From positions 372,001 to 436,000 of the forward strand of contig NZ_JALKII010000001.1 in the NCBI RefSeq assembly GCF_023051175.1: a stretch of DNA of 64,000 nucleotides. Direction: 5' to 3'. A program made the translations under genes and the position numbers. Positions 17,767 through 26,081 of the stretch are shown piece after piece; position 1 is the stretch's first letter, and every line of letters starts with the position of its first letter. The notes below the pieces were generated by a model. That model did no database searches. It was not told where the DNA came from and saw only the letters and a list, made by a program, of their open reading frames with translations. The DNA is from Alcanivorax quisquiliarum (GTDB taxonomy: Bacteria; Pseudomonadota; Gammaproteobacteria; Pseudomonadales; Alcanivoracaceae).

Positions 17767-17871
17767 GACGGCAGCGCGGCGCTCCTCTCGCGCCCTGAAG
17801 CTTGAGCTCTGAAGCGACCTCGGAGCAACGCTGCCACACCGTCCGAGCGGCAGGCGGCAAGGTACGCCGCC
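17767..17871 (+). other. Candidate structured 5' leader of the M48 protease gene
   Basis: Starting about 20 nt after the TATAAT box, several non-overlapping helices can form. A closing stem GGCAGCG (17770-17776)/CGCTGCC (17829-17835) encloses GGCGC/GCGCC (17778-17782/17790-17794) and GCTCTG/CGGAGC (17806-17811/17821-17826), together a three-way junction. A separate hairpin GGCGGC/GCCGCC (17853-17858/17866-17871) follows. It matches no riboswitch class I can recognise; the high GC content makes chance stems plausible. Confidence 0.35.
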
Positions 17872-17938
17872 GTGCGCAAGTGGCAACAACCCGGCTGGCC
17901 ATGCGCGGCTACCGGCACAGACCAACCATGGAGTCTCT

Positions 17939-18742
17939 ATGGCAATGATGAAACGATCTGCCCCACGCGCCATCGCGCTCGGCCTGGCCGGGCTGTTGGC
18001 CGCTTGCGCCACCTCGCCGCTGGGCCGGCAGCAGTTCCTGCTGATGCCTGCCGCACAAATGGACGAAATGGGCGTAGCCGCTTATGCGCAATTGAAGAAT
18101 GAGACGCCGGTAAGCAAAGACCAGCGGCAAACGGCCTATGTGCAGTGCATCGCAGATCATATCATCCAGGTGCTTGATCCACAGGATCAGCAAGGCTGGG
18201 AGGTCAATCTGTTCCAGGATGACAGCGCCAACGCCTTTGCCTTGCCCGGCGGCAAGATCGGCATCCACTCCGGGTTGCTGCGGGTAGCCACCAATCAGCA
18301 CCAGGTGGCTGCCGTGATGGGTCACGAGGTCGGGCACGTGCTGGCGCAGCATTCCAACGAGCGGGTTTCCGTGCAATATGCCACGCAAAGCGGCATGCAG
18401 ATTCTGGCCGCTATCAGTGGCGAGGCCACCACCGAGAAACAGATGCTGTTCGGCCTGCTCGGCCTGGGCGCGCAATATGGCGTCGCCCTGCCCTTCAGCC
18501 GCAAGCATGAGACCGAGGCCGATGTCATCGGGTTGCAACTGATGGCGAAGGCCGGTTTTGATCCACGCGAAAGTGTCACCCTGTGGCAGAACATGGCGGC
18601 CGTCAGCGGCGGTAGCCCGCCACAGTTTCTGTCTACGCACCCGTCTCACGCCACCCGCGTGCGCGATCTACAGGCGCAGATGGCAGAAGTGATGCCGCTG
18701 TACCAGCAAGCCCAGGCGGCGGGTCGCCGACCGGACTGCTAG
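17939..18742 (+). CDS. M48-family metallopeptidase lipoprotein (LoiP/YggG-like)
   Basis: A 267-residue secreted zinc protease. The N-terminus is a lipoprotein signal ending LLAAC (acylated Cys23), so it is anchored to a membrane facing the periplasm. The HExxH motif is HEVGH (His129, Glu130, His133), and the third ligand is Glu191 in HETEADVIG. The C-terminal PPQFLSTHPSHATRVRDLQ is a hallmark of the LoiP/YggG and BepA group, which degrades misfolded or outer-membrane proteins. There is no TPR domain, so it is LoiP-like rather than BepA-like. The ATG at 17939 lacks a strong Shine-Dalgarno (GGAGT lies 10 nt upstream). It is preceded by a long, possibly structured leader. Confidence 0.9.
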   Translation: MAMMKRSAPRAIALGLAGLLAACATSPLGRQQFLLMPAAQMDEMGVAAYAQLKNETPVSKDQRQTAYVQCIADHIIQVLDPQDQQGWEVNLFQDDSANAFALPGGKIGIHSGLLRVATNQHQVAAVMGHEVGHVLAQHSNERVSVQYATQSGMQILAAISGEATTEKQMLFGLLGLGAQYGVALPFSRKHETEADVIGLQLMAKAGFDPRESVTLWQNMAAVSGGSPPQFLSTHPSHATRVRDLQAQMAEVMPLYQQAQAAGRRPDC

Positions 18743-18952
18743 TGGACAATTGTGGTGATGCGTGAGCGGCCTGTTGTTCACTGAACTGTTGGACGACAGC
18801 CCGCCCTCACACGAAGCTGTGGGGCCAACCCCGGGCCTCTCTCTGGCTCGGGGCATAGCAAACCTCGGGGCATAACACGCCCCGGGAATAAAGAGCCTGC
18901 CCGAACATCAACAGCCAGGCATCAACCGCAAGAACCGGGCACATCCGATAGC

Positions 18953-18977
18953 GTGCCCGCCGCCACCTGACGGGCAC
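18953..18977. terminator. Hairpin between the M48 gene and nfuA
   Basis: A perfect 7-bp stem GTGCCCG/CGGGCAC with an 11-nt loop lies between converging genes. A second stem CGGGGC/GCCCCG is at 18866-18884. Neither has a T-run, so terminator function is uncertain. Confidence 0.3.
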
Positions 18978-19018
18978 ACTCGCGCTGCCTCGTGGCCGCT
19001 ATCAGAATGGCTGCTCAC

Positions 19019-19612
19019 TTATTTGTAATAAGCGTTCTCGGTAACACTGTGATCGGTGCTGTCACGCACGCCGGCAAGCTCCGGCAGGCGTTCTTTCAAT
19101 GTCCGCTCGACGCCGCTCTTCAATGTCAGATCCACCGCTGAACAGCCCTGGCAGCCGCCGCCGAATTCCAGCACCGCAACGTTGTCATCGGTGAGCTCAA
19201 GCAACTGTACGTTGCCGCCGTGGGAGGCCAGACCGGGATTGATTTCCGAGTAAAGAATGTAGTTGATGCGCTCTTCCAGCGAAGCATCTTCATTCAATTC
19301 CGGCACCCGCGATTTCGGCGCACGGAAAGTGAGCTGCCCGCCCATACTGTCTTTTTTGTAATCAATCACGGCATCTTCAAGATAGCGCACGCTGGGGCCA
19401 TCAATCCAGGCGTGAAAGCCCTCATAATCCAGCCGCAAATCGTGCTCTTCCTGCTCGCCTTCCGGGCAATAGGCCATGCAGCATTCCGCGTGCGGCGTGC
19501 CCGGCCGTTCCACGAATATCCGTACTCCAATCCCCGGCGAGCTCTGTTTGGCGAGCAGATCGCGCAGGTAATCCTGCGCGCTGGGGGTGACTGTAATCGA
19601 GGTTTCTGTCAT
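19019..19612 (-). CDS. nfuA: Fe-S biogenesis protein NfuA
   Basis: A 197-residue Fe-S carrier that delivers 4Fe-4S clusters to target enzymes, especially under oxidative stress or iron limitation. The N-terminal half is a degenerate A-type (IscA-like) scaffold domain ([15 protein letters not shown] to GFHAWID) lacking the usual three cysteines in register. The C-terminal Nfu domain carries the CxxC motif GGGCQGCS (Cys154, Cys157), which binds the cluster between two monomers. Length and arrangement match E. coli NfuA. It diverges from the MATE transporter gene with a short shared promoter region. Confidence 0.96.
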   Translation of the reverse strand: MTETSITVTPSAQDYLRDLLAKQSSPGIGVRIFVERPGTPHAECCMAYCPEGEQEEHDLRLDYEGFHAWIDGPSVRYLEDAVIDYKKDSMGGQLTFRAPKSRVPELNEDASLEERINYILYSEINPGLASHGGNVQLLELTDDNVAVLEFGGGCQGCSAVDLTLKSGVERTLKERLPELAGVRDSTDHSVTENAYYK

Positions 19613-19734
19613 AACTGTCTCTGACTCCGGCTATGGCCGTAATTTCCGACTATTTTAGTCAACTATGCCGCCACATGCCAGCATGTGTGGCTCGCCTTTG
19701 CTATGATTGCGCCCCCCTTGCCCTGGACCCCATC

Positions 19735-21060
19735 GTGCTCGATCTGGAACGCAGCCGCCGTATTTTATCTCTGGCCTTGCCGATCATGGCGGCCATGGCC
19801 AGCCAGAGCCTGCTCAATCTGGTCGATGCGATCATGGTCGGCAGCCTTGGCGGCGCTGCACTGGCGGCGGTAGGTATCGGCGGTTACGCCAACTTCATGG
19901 CCATCAGCCTTGTACTTGGCCTGGGTGCTGGCGTACAGGCACTGGTGGCGCGGCGCAAGGGCGAGAGGTTAAGTGAAGTATATGCCGAGCCGCTTAACGC
20001 GGGCCTGATTCTCGGCGCGCTGATCTGCCTGCCCGTGCTGCTGTTTTTTCTCACATTTGCGGGTGATCTGGTACGGCTGCTCAATAGCGACACCGCTGTG
20101 CAGGCGTTGGCAGAGCCCTACCTGATCGCACGCGTGTGCGGTGTATTCGCGGTGGCGATGAATTTCAGCTATCGCGGCTATTGGAATGGCATTAACCGCT
20201 CCGGTGTCTACCTGCGCACCCTGGTATGCGTTCATGTGTTCAACGTGGTGATCAGCTACGGGCTGATCTACGGGGCCTATGGCCTGCCGACGCTCGGCAG
20301 CACCGGCGCCGGCATTGGCACCACGCTAGCGCTGTATCTGGGCAGCGCACTTTATCTTTTCCAGACCTGGCGCGAGGGGCGCCGGCACGGTTTTCTGCAA
20401 CGCCTGCCATCACGCCGCACCTTCGCTGGCATTGTGCGTGTATCAGCCCCGAATTCACTGCAACAGCTGTTGTTCTCCGGTGGCCTGACGGTGTTGTTCT
20501 GGATTATCGGCAGTGTCGGCACGGCAGAGGTGGCCGTGGCCCACGTGCTTATCACCTTGATTCTGTTGCTGATCCTGCCCGCCATCGGTCTGGGCCTCTC
20601 CGCCACCTCGCTGGTTGGTCAGGCGCTCGGGCGGCGTGACGCAGAGGATGCCTATCGCTGGGGCTGGGATGTCACCCGCCTCGCCATCCCGCTGCTGGGC
20701 TTGATGGCCATGCCCATGTGGCTTGCCCCGGATCTGATCCTGGGTGTTTTCCTGCACGATCCCGCCCTGATCGAGCTCGGGCGCCTGCCGCTGATGATTA
20801 CCGGCCTGGCCATCTGTCTGGACGGCATCGCCATCGTGTTTACCCAAGCCCTGCTGGGTGCCGGCGCAGCCCGTTCGGTCATGCTGGTGACACTGTGCGT
20901 ACAATGGTTTTTCTTTTTGCCACTTGCCTATATCATCGGCCCGGTGCTCGGCGCCGGCCTGCTTGGCATCTGGCTCCTCCAGGCCGGGCAGAGGCTGCTG
21001 ACCTCGACGCTGCTGGGGTGGCTCTGGAAGCGACGCCGCTGGGCCAGCATCGAATTGTAA
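19735..21060 (+). CDS. MATE-family efflux transporter
   Basis: A twelve-helix MATE transporter (441 residues from this start) of the NorM/DinF-like group, exporting organic cations against Na+ or H+. Typical features are LALPIMAAMASQSLLNLVDAIMVG at TM1 and an internal repeat starting at VSAPNSLQQLLFSGG. I chose GTG 19735 because MATE proteins start 10-15 residues before TM1. The frame is open from an ATG at 19633, but those extra 34 residues contain four Cys and do not look like the family. A TATGAT -10-like box at 19702-19707 lies inside that extension. The start is therefore provisional. Confidence 0.85.
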   Translation: MLDLERSRRILSLALPIMAAMASQSLLNLVDAIMVGSLGGAALAAVGIGGYANFMAISLVLGLGAGVQALVARRKGERLSEVYAEPLNAGLILGALICLPVLLFFLTFAGDLVRLLNSDTAVQALAEPYLIARVCGVFAVAMNFSYRGYWNGINRSGVYLRTLVCVHVFNVVISYGLIYGAYGLPTLGSTGAGIGTTLALYLGSALYLFQTWREGRRHGFLQRLPSRRTFAGIVRVSAPNSLQQLLFSGGLTVLFWIIGSVGTAEVAVAHVLITLILLLILPAIGLGLSATSLVGQALGRRDAEDAYRWGWDVTRLAIPLLGLMAMPMWLAPDLILGVFLHDPALIELGRLPLMITGLAICLDGIAIVFTQALLGAGAARSVMLVTLCVQWFFFLPLAYIIGPVLGAGLLGIWLLQAGQRLLTSTLLGWLWKRRRWASIEL

Positions 21061-21076
21061 TCATCCGGGAGACACC

Positions 21077-21313
21077 ATGCGTAACGAACGCAGCGCACAA
21101 GACGTCGTCAATGAACGCCAGCCCAATATCTTCCAGGTGATCTGGAGTATTCTGGCGGGGCTGTTCGGCGTACAAAGCAAGAACAACCGGGAACGGGATT
21201 TCAATCAGGGCAAGGCGAGCGACTACATTATCGTTTATGTGGTGTTGGTGCTGACATTGACGATCGGTGTACTGATTGCGGTCAATATGGTGCTGGATGC
21301 CGCCGCGAAATAA
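21077..21313 (+). CDS. DUF2970 small membrane protein
   Basis: A 78-residue protein with the DUF2970 pattern: VIWSILAGLFGVQSKNNRERDF (GVQ-x-RDF core) followed by a single C-terminal transmembrane helix, YIIVYVVLVLTLTIGVLIAVNMVL. Function is unknown. The cytosolic N-terminus is charged. It starts 16 nt after the MATE gene with GGGAGA upstream and is probably co-transcribed with it. It precedes cysI by 125 bp. Confidence 0.85.
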   Translation: MRNERSAQDVVNERQPNIFQVIWSILAGLFGVQSKNNRERDFNQGKASDYIIVYVVLVLTLTIGVLIAVNMVLDAAAK

Positions 21314-21379
21314 CCCCTGCTTATAACCTTATGGCAATTGAGTACTTCCCCGCCCCCCCTCTATTTGCTAGAGTGCCGA

Positions 21380-21401
21380 GCCTTCCTGCAGTCGGGAAGG
21401 C
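21380..21401 (+). promoter_or_regulatory. Hairpin in the leader of the sulfite reductase operon
   Basis: A perfect 7-bp stem GCCTTCC/GGAAGGC with an 8-nt loop lies 37 nt before the cysI start. There is no T-run. It could be the terminator of the DUF2970 transcript or a leader element; I cannot distinguish these. Confidence 0.35.
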
Positions 21402-21438
21402 CTATTAAATGAACGACTTAGGGTGACACCCCGCCGCC

Positions 21439-23100
21439 ATGTACGTTTACCAGGATTATGACCGCCAGCTTCTGACCGAGCGTGTGGCGCAGTTTCGTGA
21501 CCAGACTCGCCGCTTTCTCGCGGGCGAGCTGACCGATGAAGAGTTTCTGCCGCTGCGCCTGCAAAATGGCCTGTATATCCAGCGCTACGCGCCAATGCTG
21601 CGCGTCTCGGTGCCTTACGGGATGCTCAACAGTACACAGCTGCGCACGCTAGGCCACATCGCACGCCATTGGGACAAGGGCTACGGCCACGTTTCCACCC
21701 GCCAGAACGTGCAGTTCAACTGGCCGGCGCTGGAAGACGTGCCGGATATCCTGGCCAAGCTGGCCGAAGTCGAAATGCATGCGATTCAGACCAGCGGCAA
21801 CTGCATTCGCAACGTGACCACGGATGAATTCGCCGGCATCGACGCCGCCGAAATCGAAGATCCGCGCCCCTGGTGCGAGATTATCCGGCAGTGGGCCACC
21901 TTCAACCCGGAATTTGCCTACCTGCCGCGCAAGTTCAAGATCGCCGTCAATGCGGTACCGGCCAAAGATCCGGCGCTGATCGGGGTGCACGATATCGGCG
22001 TGCAGATTGTCCATCGTGAGGGCGAAACCGGCTTTGCGATTCTTGCCGGCGGCGGCCTTGGCCGCACGCCGATGATCGGCGAAGTCATCGGCGAATTCGT
22101 TGCCTGGCCGCACCTGCTTTCGTACCTGGAAGCGATCCTGCGCGTGTACAACAAGTACGGCAACCGGGACAACAAATACAAGGCACGCATCAAGACGCTG
22201 GTGAAAGCGCTGGGTGTGGAGAAATTCCGTGAGCTGACCGAAGCGGAATTTGCCGAAATGAAAGACGGCCCGATGACGCTGACAGCAGAAGAAGTCGAGC
22301 GGATGCGCGGCTTCTTCAGCGAGCCGCCGTATGACACCAAGGCGACTGATCAGCCAACGGCACTGACCGACGCGCTGGGCTCGAACAAAGCATTCAATCG
22401 CTGGTATCACACCAACGTGCGCGCCCACCGCCAACCGGGCTACGCCGCTGTTACGCTGACCTTGAAGAAAACCGGCCGTGCGCCGGGCGATATCACCGAC
22501 GACGAGTTCGATGCCGTGGCCGATCTTGCCGACCAGTACAGCTTTGGCGAAGCGCGCACCACGCACCAGCAGAACATGGTGCTCGGTGATGTACGTCAGG
22601 ATCAGCTGTTCTCGCTGTGGCAGGCACTGGACGCGCTCGGCTTTGCAACGCCGAACTTCAAATTGCTGACCGATATCGTGGCCTGCCCCGGTGGTGATTT
22701 CTGCTCACTGGCGAACGCGAAGTCGATTCCCATTGCGGAAGCGATTCAACGCCATTTCGATGACATGGATTATCTCCATGATCTGGGCGAGCTGGATCTC
22801 AATATCTCCGGCTGCATGAACGCGTGCGGACATCACCATATTGGCCACATCGGCATTCTCGGTGTGGACAAGAAAGGCCGAGAATATTATCAGATCACTC
22901 TGGGCGGCCGTGGTGACAAAGTGACACAGATCGGTGAAAAACTGGGCCCCTCGTTCGATACCGACGACGTGGTGCCGGTCATTGCCCGTCTGATCGACCT
23001 TTATGTCGAGCAGCGCCGGCCGGATGAGCTGTTCATCGACACCTACGAGCGTATCGGCATCGAGCCTTTCAAGGAGCGCGCCTATGCCAGCAATAATTAA
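21439..23100 (+). CDS. cysI: Assimilatory sulfite reductase, siroheme/4Fe-4S subunit
   Basis: A 553-residue nitrite/sulfite reductase hemoprotein that reduces sulfite to sulfide with six electrons. Two ferredoxin-like half-domains (LRVSVPYGMLNSTQLRTLG and the second near GYAAVTLTLKK) flank siroheme-binding domains. The coupled 4Fe-4S/siroheme ligands are Cys416 and Cys422 (CPGGDFC) and Cys459 and Cys463 (CMNAC). TSGNCIRNVT and the Arg/Lys residues KGYGHVSTRQNVQ belong to the substrate site. It resembles the single-chain Pseudomonas-type CysI. No cysJ flavoprotein gene is adjacent, so electrons probably come from ferredoxin or a separate reductase. It overlaps the DUF934 gene by 17 nt. Confidence 0.95.
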   Translation: MYVYQDYDRQLLTERVAQFRDQTRRFLAGELTDEEFLPLRLQNGLYIQRYAPMLRVSVPYGMLNSTQLRTLGHIARHWDKGYGHVSTRQNVQFNWPALEDVPDILAKLAEVEMHAIQTSGNCIRNVTTDEFAGIDAAEIEDPRPWCEIIRQWATFNPEFAYLPRKFKIAVNAVPAKDPALIGVHDIGVQIVHREGETGFAILAGGGLGRTPMIGEVIGEFVAWPHLLSYLEAILRVYNKYGNRDNKYKARIKTLVKALGVEKFRELTEAEFAEMKDGPMTLTAEEVERMRGFFSEPPYDTKATDQPTALTDALGSNKAFNRWYHTNVRAHRQPGYAAVTLTLKKTGRAPGDITDDEFDAVADLADQYSFGEARTTHQQNMVLGDVRQDQLFSLWQALDALGFATPNFKLLTDIVACPGGDFCSLANAKSIPIAEAIQRHFDDMDYLHDLGELDLNISGCMNACGHHHIGHIGILGVDKKGREYYQITLGGRGDKVTQIGEKLGPSFDTDDVVPVIARLIDLYVEQRRPDELFIDTYERIGIEPFKERAYASNN

Positions 23101-23581
23101 GGATGGCGCCATCATCGAAGATGGCTGGGTGCGCCTGACCGCTGAACAGATCGAACAGGATGGCTTGCCCGCAGACGGTGATCTGATCGTGCCGCTGAGC
23201 GTATGGAAATCGCAGCGGGAGGCCATTGCCGCCCGCAGCGGCCGCACCACCGTGTGCCTGGCGCCCGGCGACGAGCCGGCAGAGATCGCCGATGATCTTG
23301 CCGGCCTGCCTCTGGTTGCCGTTTATTTCCCCGCGTTTCGCGATGGCCGCGGTTACTCCTATGCGCGGGAGCTGCGCACACGCTATCACTACGAAGGCGA
23401 AATCCGGGCCGTAGGCGATGTGCTGCGCGATCAATTGTTCTATATGCAACGGGTGGGCTTCAATGCCTTCCAGATCCGTGCCGACCGCGATATTCATGAT
23501 GCCCTGCAAGGGCTGAAAGTGTTTTCCGTCACCTATCAGGGCGACGTGAAAGACCCCCGCCCGATCTATCGGCGGCGCTGA
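23084..23581 (+). CDS. DUF934 family protein linked to sulfite reduction
   Basis: A 165-residue protein of the DUF934 family, commonly encoded directly after Pseudomonas-type cysI and annotated as involved in sulfite or sulfur assimilation; its biochemical role is not established. Family landmarks are VPLSVW, the segment FPAFRDGRGYSYARELRTRY, and LRDQLFYMQRVGFNAFQIR. ATG 23084 is the start, giving a 17-nt overlap with cysI and a GGAG site just upstream; the frame itself is open earlier inside cysI. The overlap implies translational coupling. Confidence 0.88.
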   Translation: MPAIIKDGAIIEDGWVRLTAEQIEQDGLPADGDLIVPLSVWKSQREAIAARSGRTTVCLAPGDEPAEIADDLAGLPLVAVYFPAFRDGRGYSYARELRTRYHYEGEIRAVGDVLRDQLFYMQRVGFNAFQIRADRDIHDALQGLKVFSVTYQGDVKDPRPIYRRR

Positions 23582-23617
23582 GACCTAGCGTCGCCGGCGT
23601 CCCGCCGCACGCACAAT

Positions 23618-23648
23618 GCCTTCGCTTCCCATTGCACGGAGCGAAGGC
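23618..23648 (+). terminator. Stem-loop after the cysI-DUF934 operon
   Basis: A perfect 9-bp stem GCCTTCGCT/AGCGAAGGC with a 13-nt loop lies 36 nt after the DUF934 stop. No T-run follows. Two further hairpins lie downstream: GCCTTT-CGGT-AAAGGC at 23771-23786 and CACGTT/AACGTG at 23796-23812. Confidence 0.45.
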
Positions 23649-23819
23649 AGCCCTGTGACAACATGACAACGCCCTTGCGCGGTAGCGGGTTGCTGCGAGC
23701 CAGCATGGCGGAGTAAAACCTTGCCAGGGAAATCGGCCGGACCCCGCCTTTCGATCATCCTTTCGACCAAGCCTTTCGGTAAAGGCGTGCGCCATCACGT
23801 TTTGATAACGTGTCTCCAG

Positions 23820-24045
23820 CCTTCTCGCCGCGCTCTGTCACTGCACTTCCTATCCTGTCGCGCTTTTTTCTACTGCCGTCTTCTACAGCGCTTTTCTTGC
23901 CGTGCGTCCCTTGCCGTACGCCCCTTGCCGCGCTCTACTTGCCACACGTTGCTTGCCCTGGTCTGCTCATCGCGCTTTCCTGACGCACTCCTTACCGCAC
24001 TTCCTTCGTGCCCTGCCGCGCTTCCCGCTGCGCCCCTCTGCTCTC
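23820..24045. repeat. Pyrimidine-rich degenerate tandem array (about 14-bp period)
   Basis: The core at 23896-24010 repeats a degraded CTTGCCGYRCGYCC-type unit of 13-15 bp: CTTGCCGTGCGTCC, CTTGCCGTACGCC, CTTGCCGCGCTCTA, CTTGCCACACGTTG, CTTGCCCTGGTCTG, then weaker copies. The 489-bp spacer between converging DUF934 and zntB holds only this array and hairpins; I see no gene in it. Confidence 0.65.
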
Positions 24046-24070
24046 GACATCGCGATGGCCCTCACTGCGC

Positions 24071-25033
24071 TCACAACCACTTCCAGCGTTTCAGCGCCAG
24101 CACGATCACCAGGCCCAGCGCGCCCAACCCGAGGGCAAAGCCGGGAAAGCCCCAGGGAGATTCCGCACCGGGAATACCGGCGAGATTGACGCCCAGCAAA
24201 CCGGTCAGCACGCTCAACGGCAGAAATACAATCGACACGATGGCCAGCACGTACATGCGCTGGTTAAGCACATCGGCGAGGCGGCTGGTCAGATCTTCCT
24301 GAGCAATCAACACGTGCTCCCGGGCGACGTCCAGATCCTCCAGCAGCCGTTGCAGCCGGTCGGCCACTTCGCGCACCTGCGCCCGTTCGCGCTCGGCCAG
24401 CGGGCTGCCGGGGTCGTATAAACGCGCTAGCGCATCCCGCTGCGGCGCAAAAAAACGGCGTAATAGCGTAAGCCGCCGCCGCACCAGCGCAAACTCGCCG
24501 AGCATGGTCCGGCTCTGGCGGGCAATGGAGGCGGTCTCGTAATCGGACACCTGATCCTCCACCTGATCGACCACGTCTTCCATGTTCCAGGTCAGCACAT
24601 CGATCAGCTCCACCAGCAGCCCATAGGTGCTGGCGGGCGCTTCACCCTGCTCGGCACGGGCCAGCAAATCAGCCACAGCACGCAGCGAGCGTCGCTGCGT
24701 GCTGATGATGCGCTCCGGCGTCACCCACAAGCGGATGGCAATCATGTCCGCCGGCTCAGCGCCGGGATTGAGGTTGACGCCACGCAGGTAGACCAGCAGG
24801 TTAGGCTGCATCACCGTCACGCGGGGGCGTGTCTCCTGCGCCAGCAAGGCGTCCGCTACCAGCGCCGGCACGTCCGGGTGGCCATATAGCCACTGCGCAC
24901 TGCTCTCGTCGGTGTAATCCAGATGCACCCACAGCAGCCCGTCTCCCGCTTGCCATTGCTGTACCTCGGGCCAGCTCAGTGCTCTCGAGCCGCCTTTTCC
25001 ATCGAGCAATACAGCGTGCACACATCCGTTCAT
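24071..25033 (-). CDS. zntB: CorA-family zinc transporter ZntB
   Basis: A 320-residue inner-membrane cation channel or transporter of the CorA superfamily. A large cytoplasmic N-terminal funnel domain with long helices (to about residue 260) is followed by two C-terminal transmembrane helices (VLAIVSIVFLPLSVLTGLLGVNL and GFALGLGALGLVIVLAL). The selectivity motif is GVN in GVNLAGIPGAESPWGF, with the GIPGAxxPWGF continuation that distinguishes ZntB from Mg-type CorA (GMN). Experimental work on ZntB supports zinc transport; here it is inferred from the family. It starts with ATG 25033 and lies 22 nt after the oxidoreductase gene, possibly one operon. Confidence 0.9.
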   Translation of the reverse strand: MNGCVHAVLLDGKGGSRALSWPEVQQWQAGDGLLWVHLDYTDESSAQWLYGHPDVPALVADALLAQETRPRVTVMQPNLLVYLRGVNLNPGAEPADMIAIRLWVTPERIISTQRRSLRAVADLLARAEQGEAPASTYGLLVELIDVLTWNMEDVVDQVEDQVSDYETASIARQSRTMLGEFALVRRRLTLLRRFFAPQRDALARLYDPGSPLAERERAQVREVADRLQRLLEDLDVAREHVLIAQEDLTSRLADVLNQRMYVLAIVSIVFLPLSVLTGLLGVNLAGIPGAESPWGFPGFALGLGALGLVIVLALKRWKWL

Positions 25034-25055
25034 GTGATGGCTCCCGCAAGCGGTG

Positions 25056-26051
25056 TCAGCCCAGCTTTACCAGTACCCTGCCCCGCACACCACCAGCCAG
25101 AATAGTGCTGAACCAGGGTGGCAATGCCTCCAGCTCCACCTCCGCCGTACACAGCTGCGCCAGCACCGGCACACGCCAATCGCCTGCCAGGCGCTGCCAG
25201 ATCGCCGCTTTGGCGGCGAGCGGTTGTTCCACGCTGTCCACACCCAAGAGGCGCACATTGCGCAAGATGAATGGCAACACCGTCAGCGGCAGGTCGGCTG
25301 ATGCGGCCAGCCCGCAGCAGGCCACAGTGCCGCCGTAAGCGGTGCTTTTCACAACGCTGGCGAGCGGCTCGCCGCCCAGGGTATCCACGGCGCCGGCCCA
25401 GCGGGGCTTGCCAATCGGCCTGCCTGCGGCGGCCAGCACTTCATCGCGCCCCACCACCTCGCTTGCGCCCAGCTCACGCAGCCATTCAGCCGCCTCCGCC
25501 TTGCCGCTGCTGGCGACGACGGTAAAGCCCAGATGTGCCAGCAAGGCGACCGCCACCGCGCCCACACCGCCACTGGCGCCGGTCACCAGAATATCGCCGT
25601 TACCCGGCGCTACGCCGGCATCAAGCAATGCCTGAACGCACAACCCGGCTGTCAGCCCGGCGGTGCCGTACAACATTGCCTCACGCGTGGTCATGCCTGC
25701 CGGTAACGGCAGCACCCAGCCCGCCGGCACGCGAATGTACTCGCCGTAACCGCCAGCGGTATCCATGCCCAGGTCGTAGCCCGTGACCAGCACTTCACTG
25801 CCCGCCGCAAACTGGCCGCTGGTATCGGTTACCACCACGCCCGCCGCATCAATGCCCGGCGTGTGCGGATAGTTACGCGTCACCCCCTTGTTGCCGGTGG
25901 CAGACAATGCGTCCTTGTAATTCAGCGATGACCACTGCACCCGAATCAGCACCTCTCCGGGGGGCAGCTGATCCAGCGAACGGCGCACCAGCCGTGTGAC
26001 GAACGTGTCGGCGTGCGATTGCGTCTGCAAGGCAGCGAATGTGTCGGTCAT
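25056..26051 (-). CDS. YhdH/AcuI-family quinone oxidoreductase (acrylyl-CoA reductase-like)
   Basis: A 331-residue medium-chain dehydrogenase/reductase without catalytic zinc ligands. It contains the MDR segments VQWSSLNYKDALSATG, YPHTPGIDAAGVV and GYDLGMDTAGGYGEYIRVP, plus the NADPH-binding VTGASGGVGAVAVALL. These are characteristic of the YhdH/AcuI group, which reduces acryloyl-CoA with NADPH and removes this toxic electrophile. Specific activity cannot be proven from sequence. From memory, a related oxidoreductase sits next to sohB in Pseudomonas. It lies between zntB and a MITE-like element. Confidence 0.88.
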   Translation of the reverse strand: MTDTFAALQTQSHADTFVTRLVRRSLDQLPPGEVLIRVQWSSLNYKDALSATGNKGVTRNYPHTPGIDAAGVVVTDTSGQFAAGSEVLVTGYDLGMDTAGGYGEYIRVPAGWVLPLPAGMTTREAMLYGTAGLTAGLCVQALLDAGVAPGNGDILVTGASGGVGAVAVALLAHLGFTVVASSGKAEAAEWLRELGASEVVGRDEVLAAAGRPIGKPRWAGAVDTLGGEPLASVVKSTAYGGTVACCGLAASADLPLTVLPFILRNVRLLGVDSVEQPLAAKAAIWQRLAGDWRVPVLAQLCTAEVELEALPPWFSTILAGGVRGRVLVKLG

Positions 26052-26081
26052 GGTTTTCTCTCCTCGCCTGCTACCACCTGA

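Noticed and set aside
17420-17938. SRP, 6S, RNase P or a known riboswitch in the spacer before the M48 gene
   Set aside because: None of the conserved cores I know, such as the SRP GGTCAGG...GGAAGG loop, the RNase P P4 region or the TPP/cobalamin/glycine boxes, is present; only generic stems were found.
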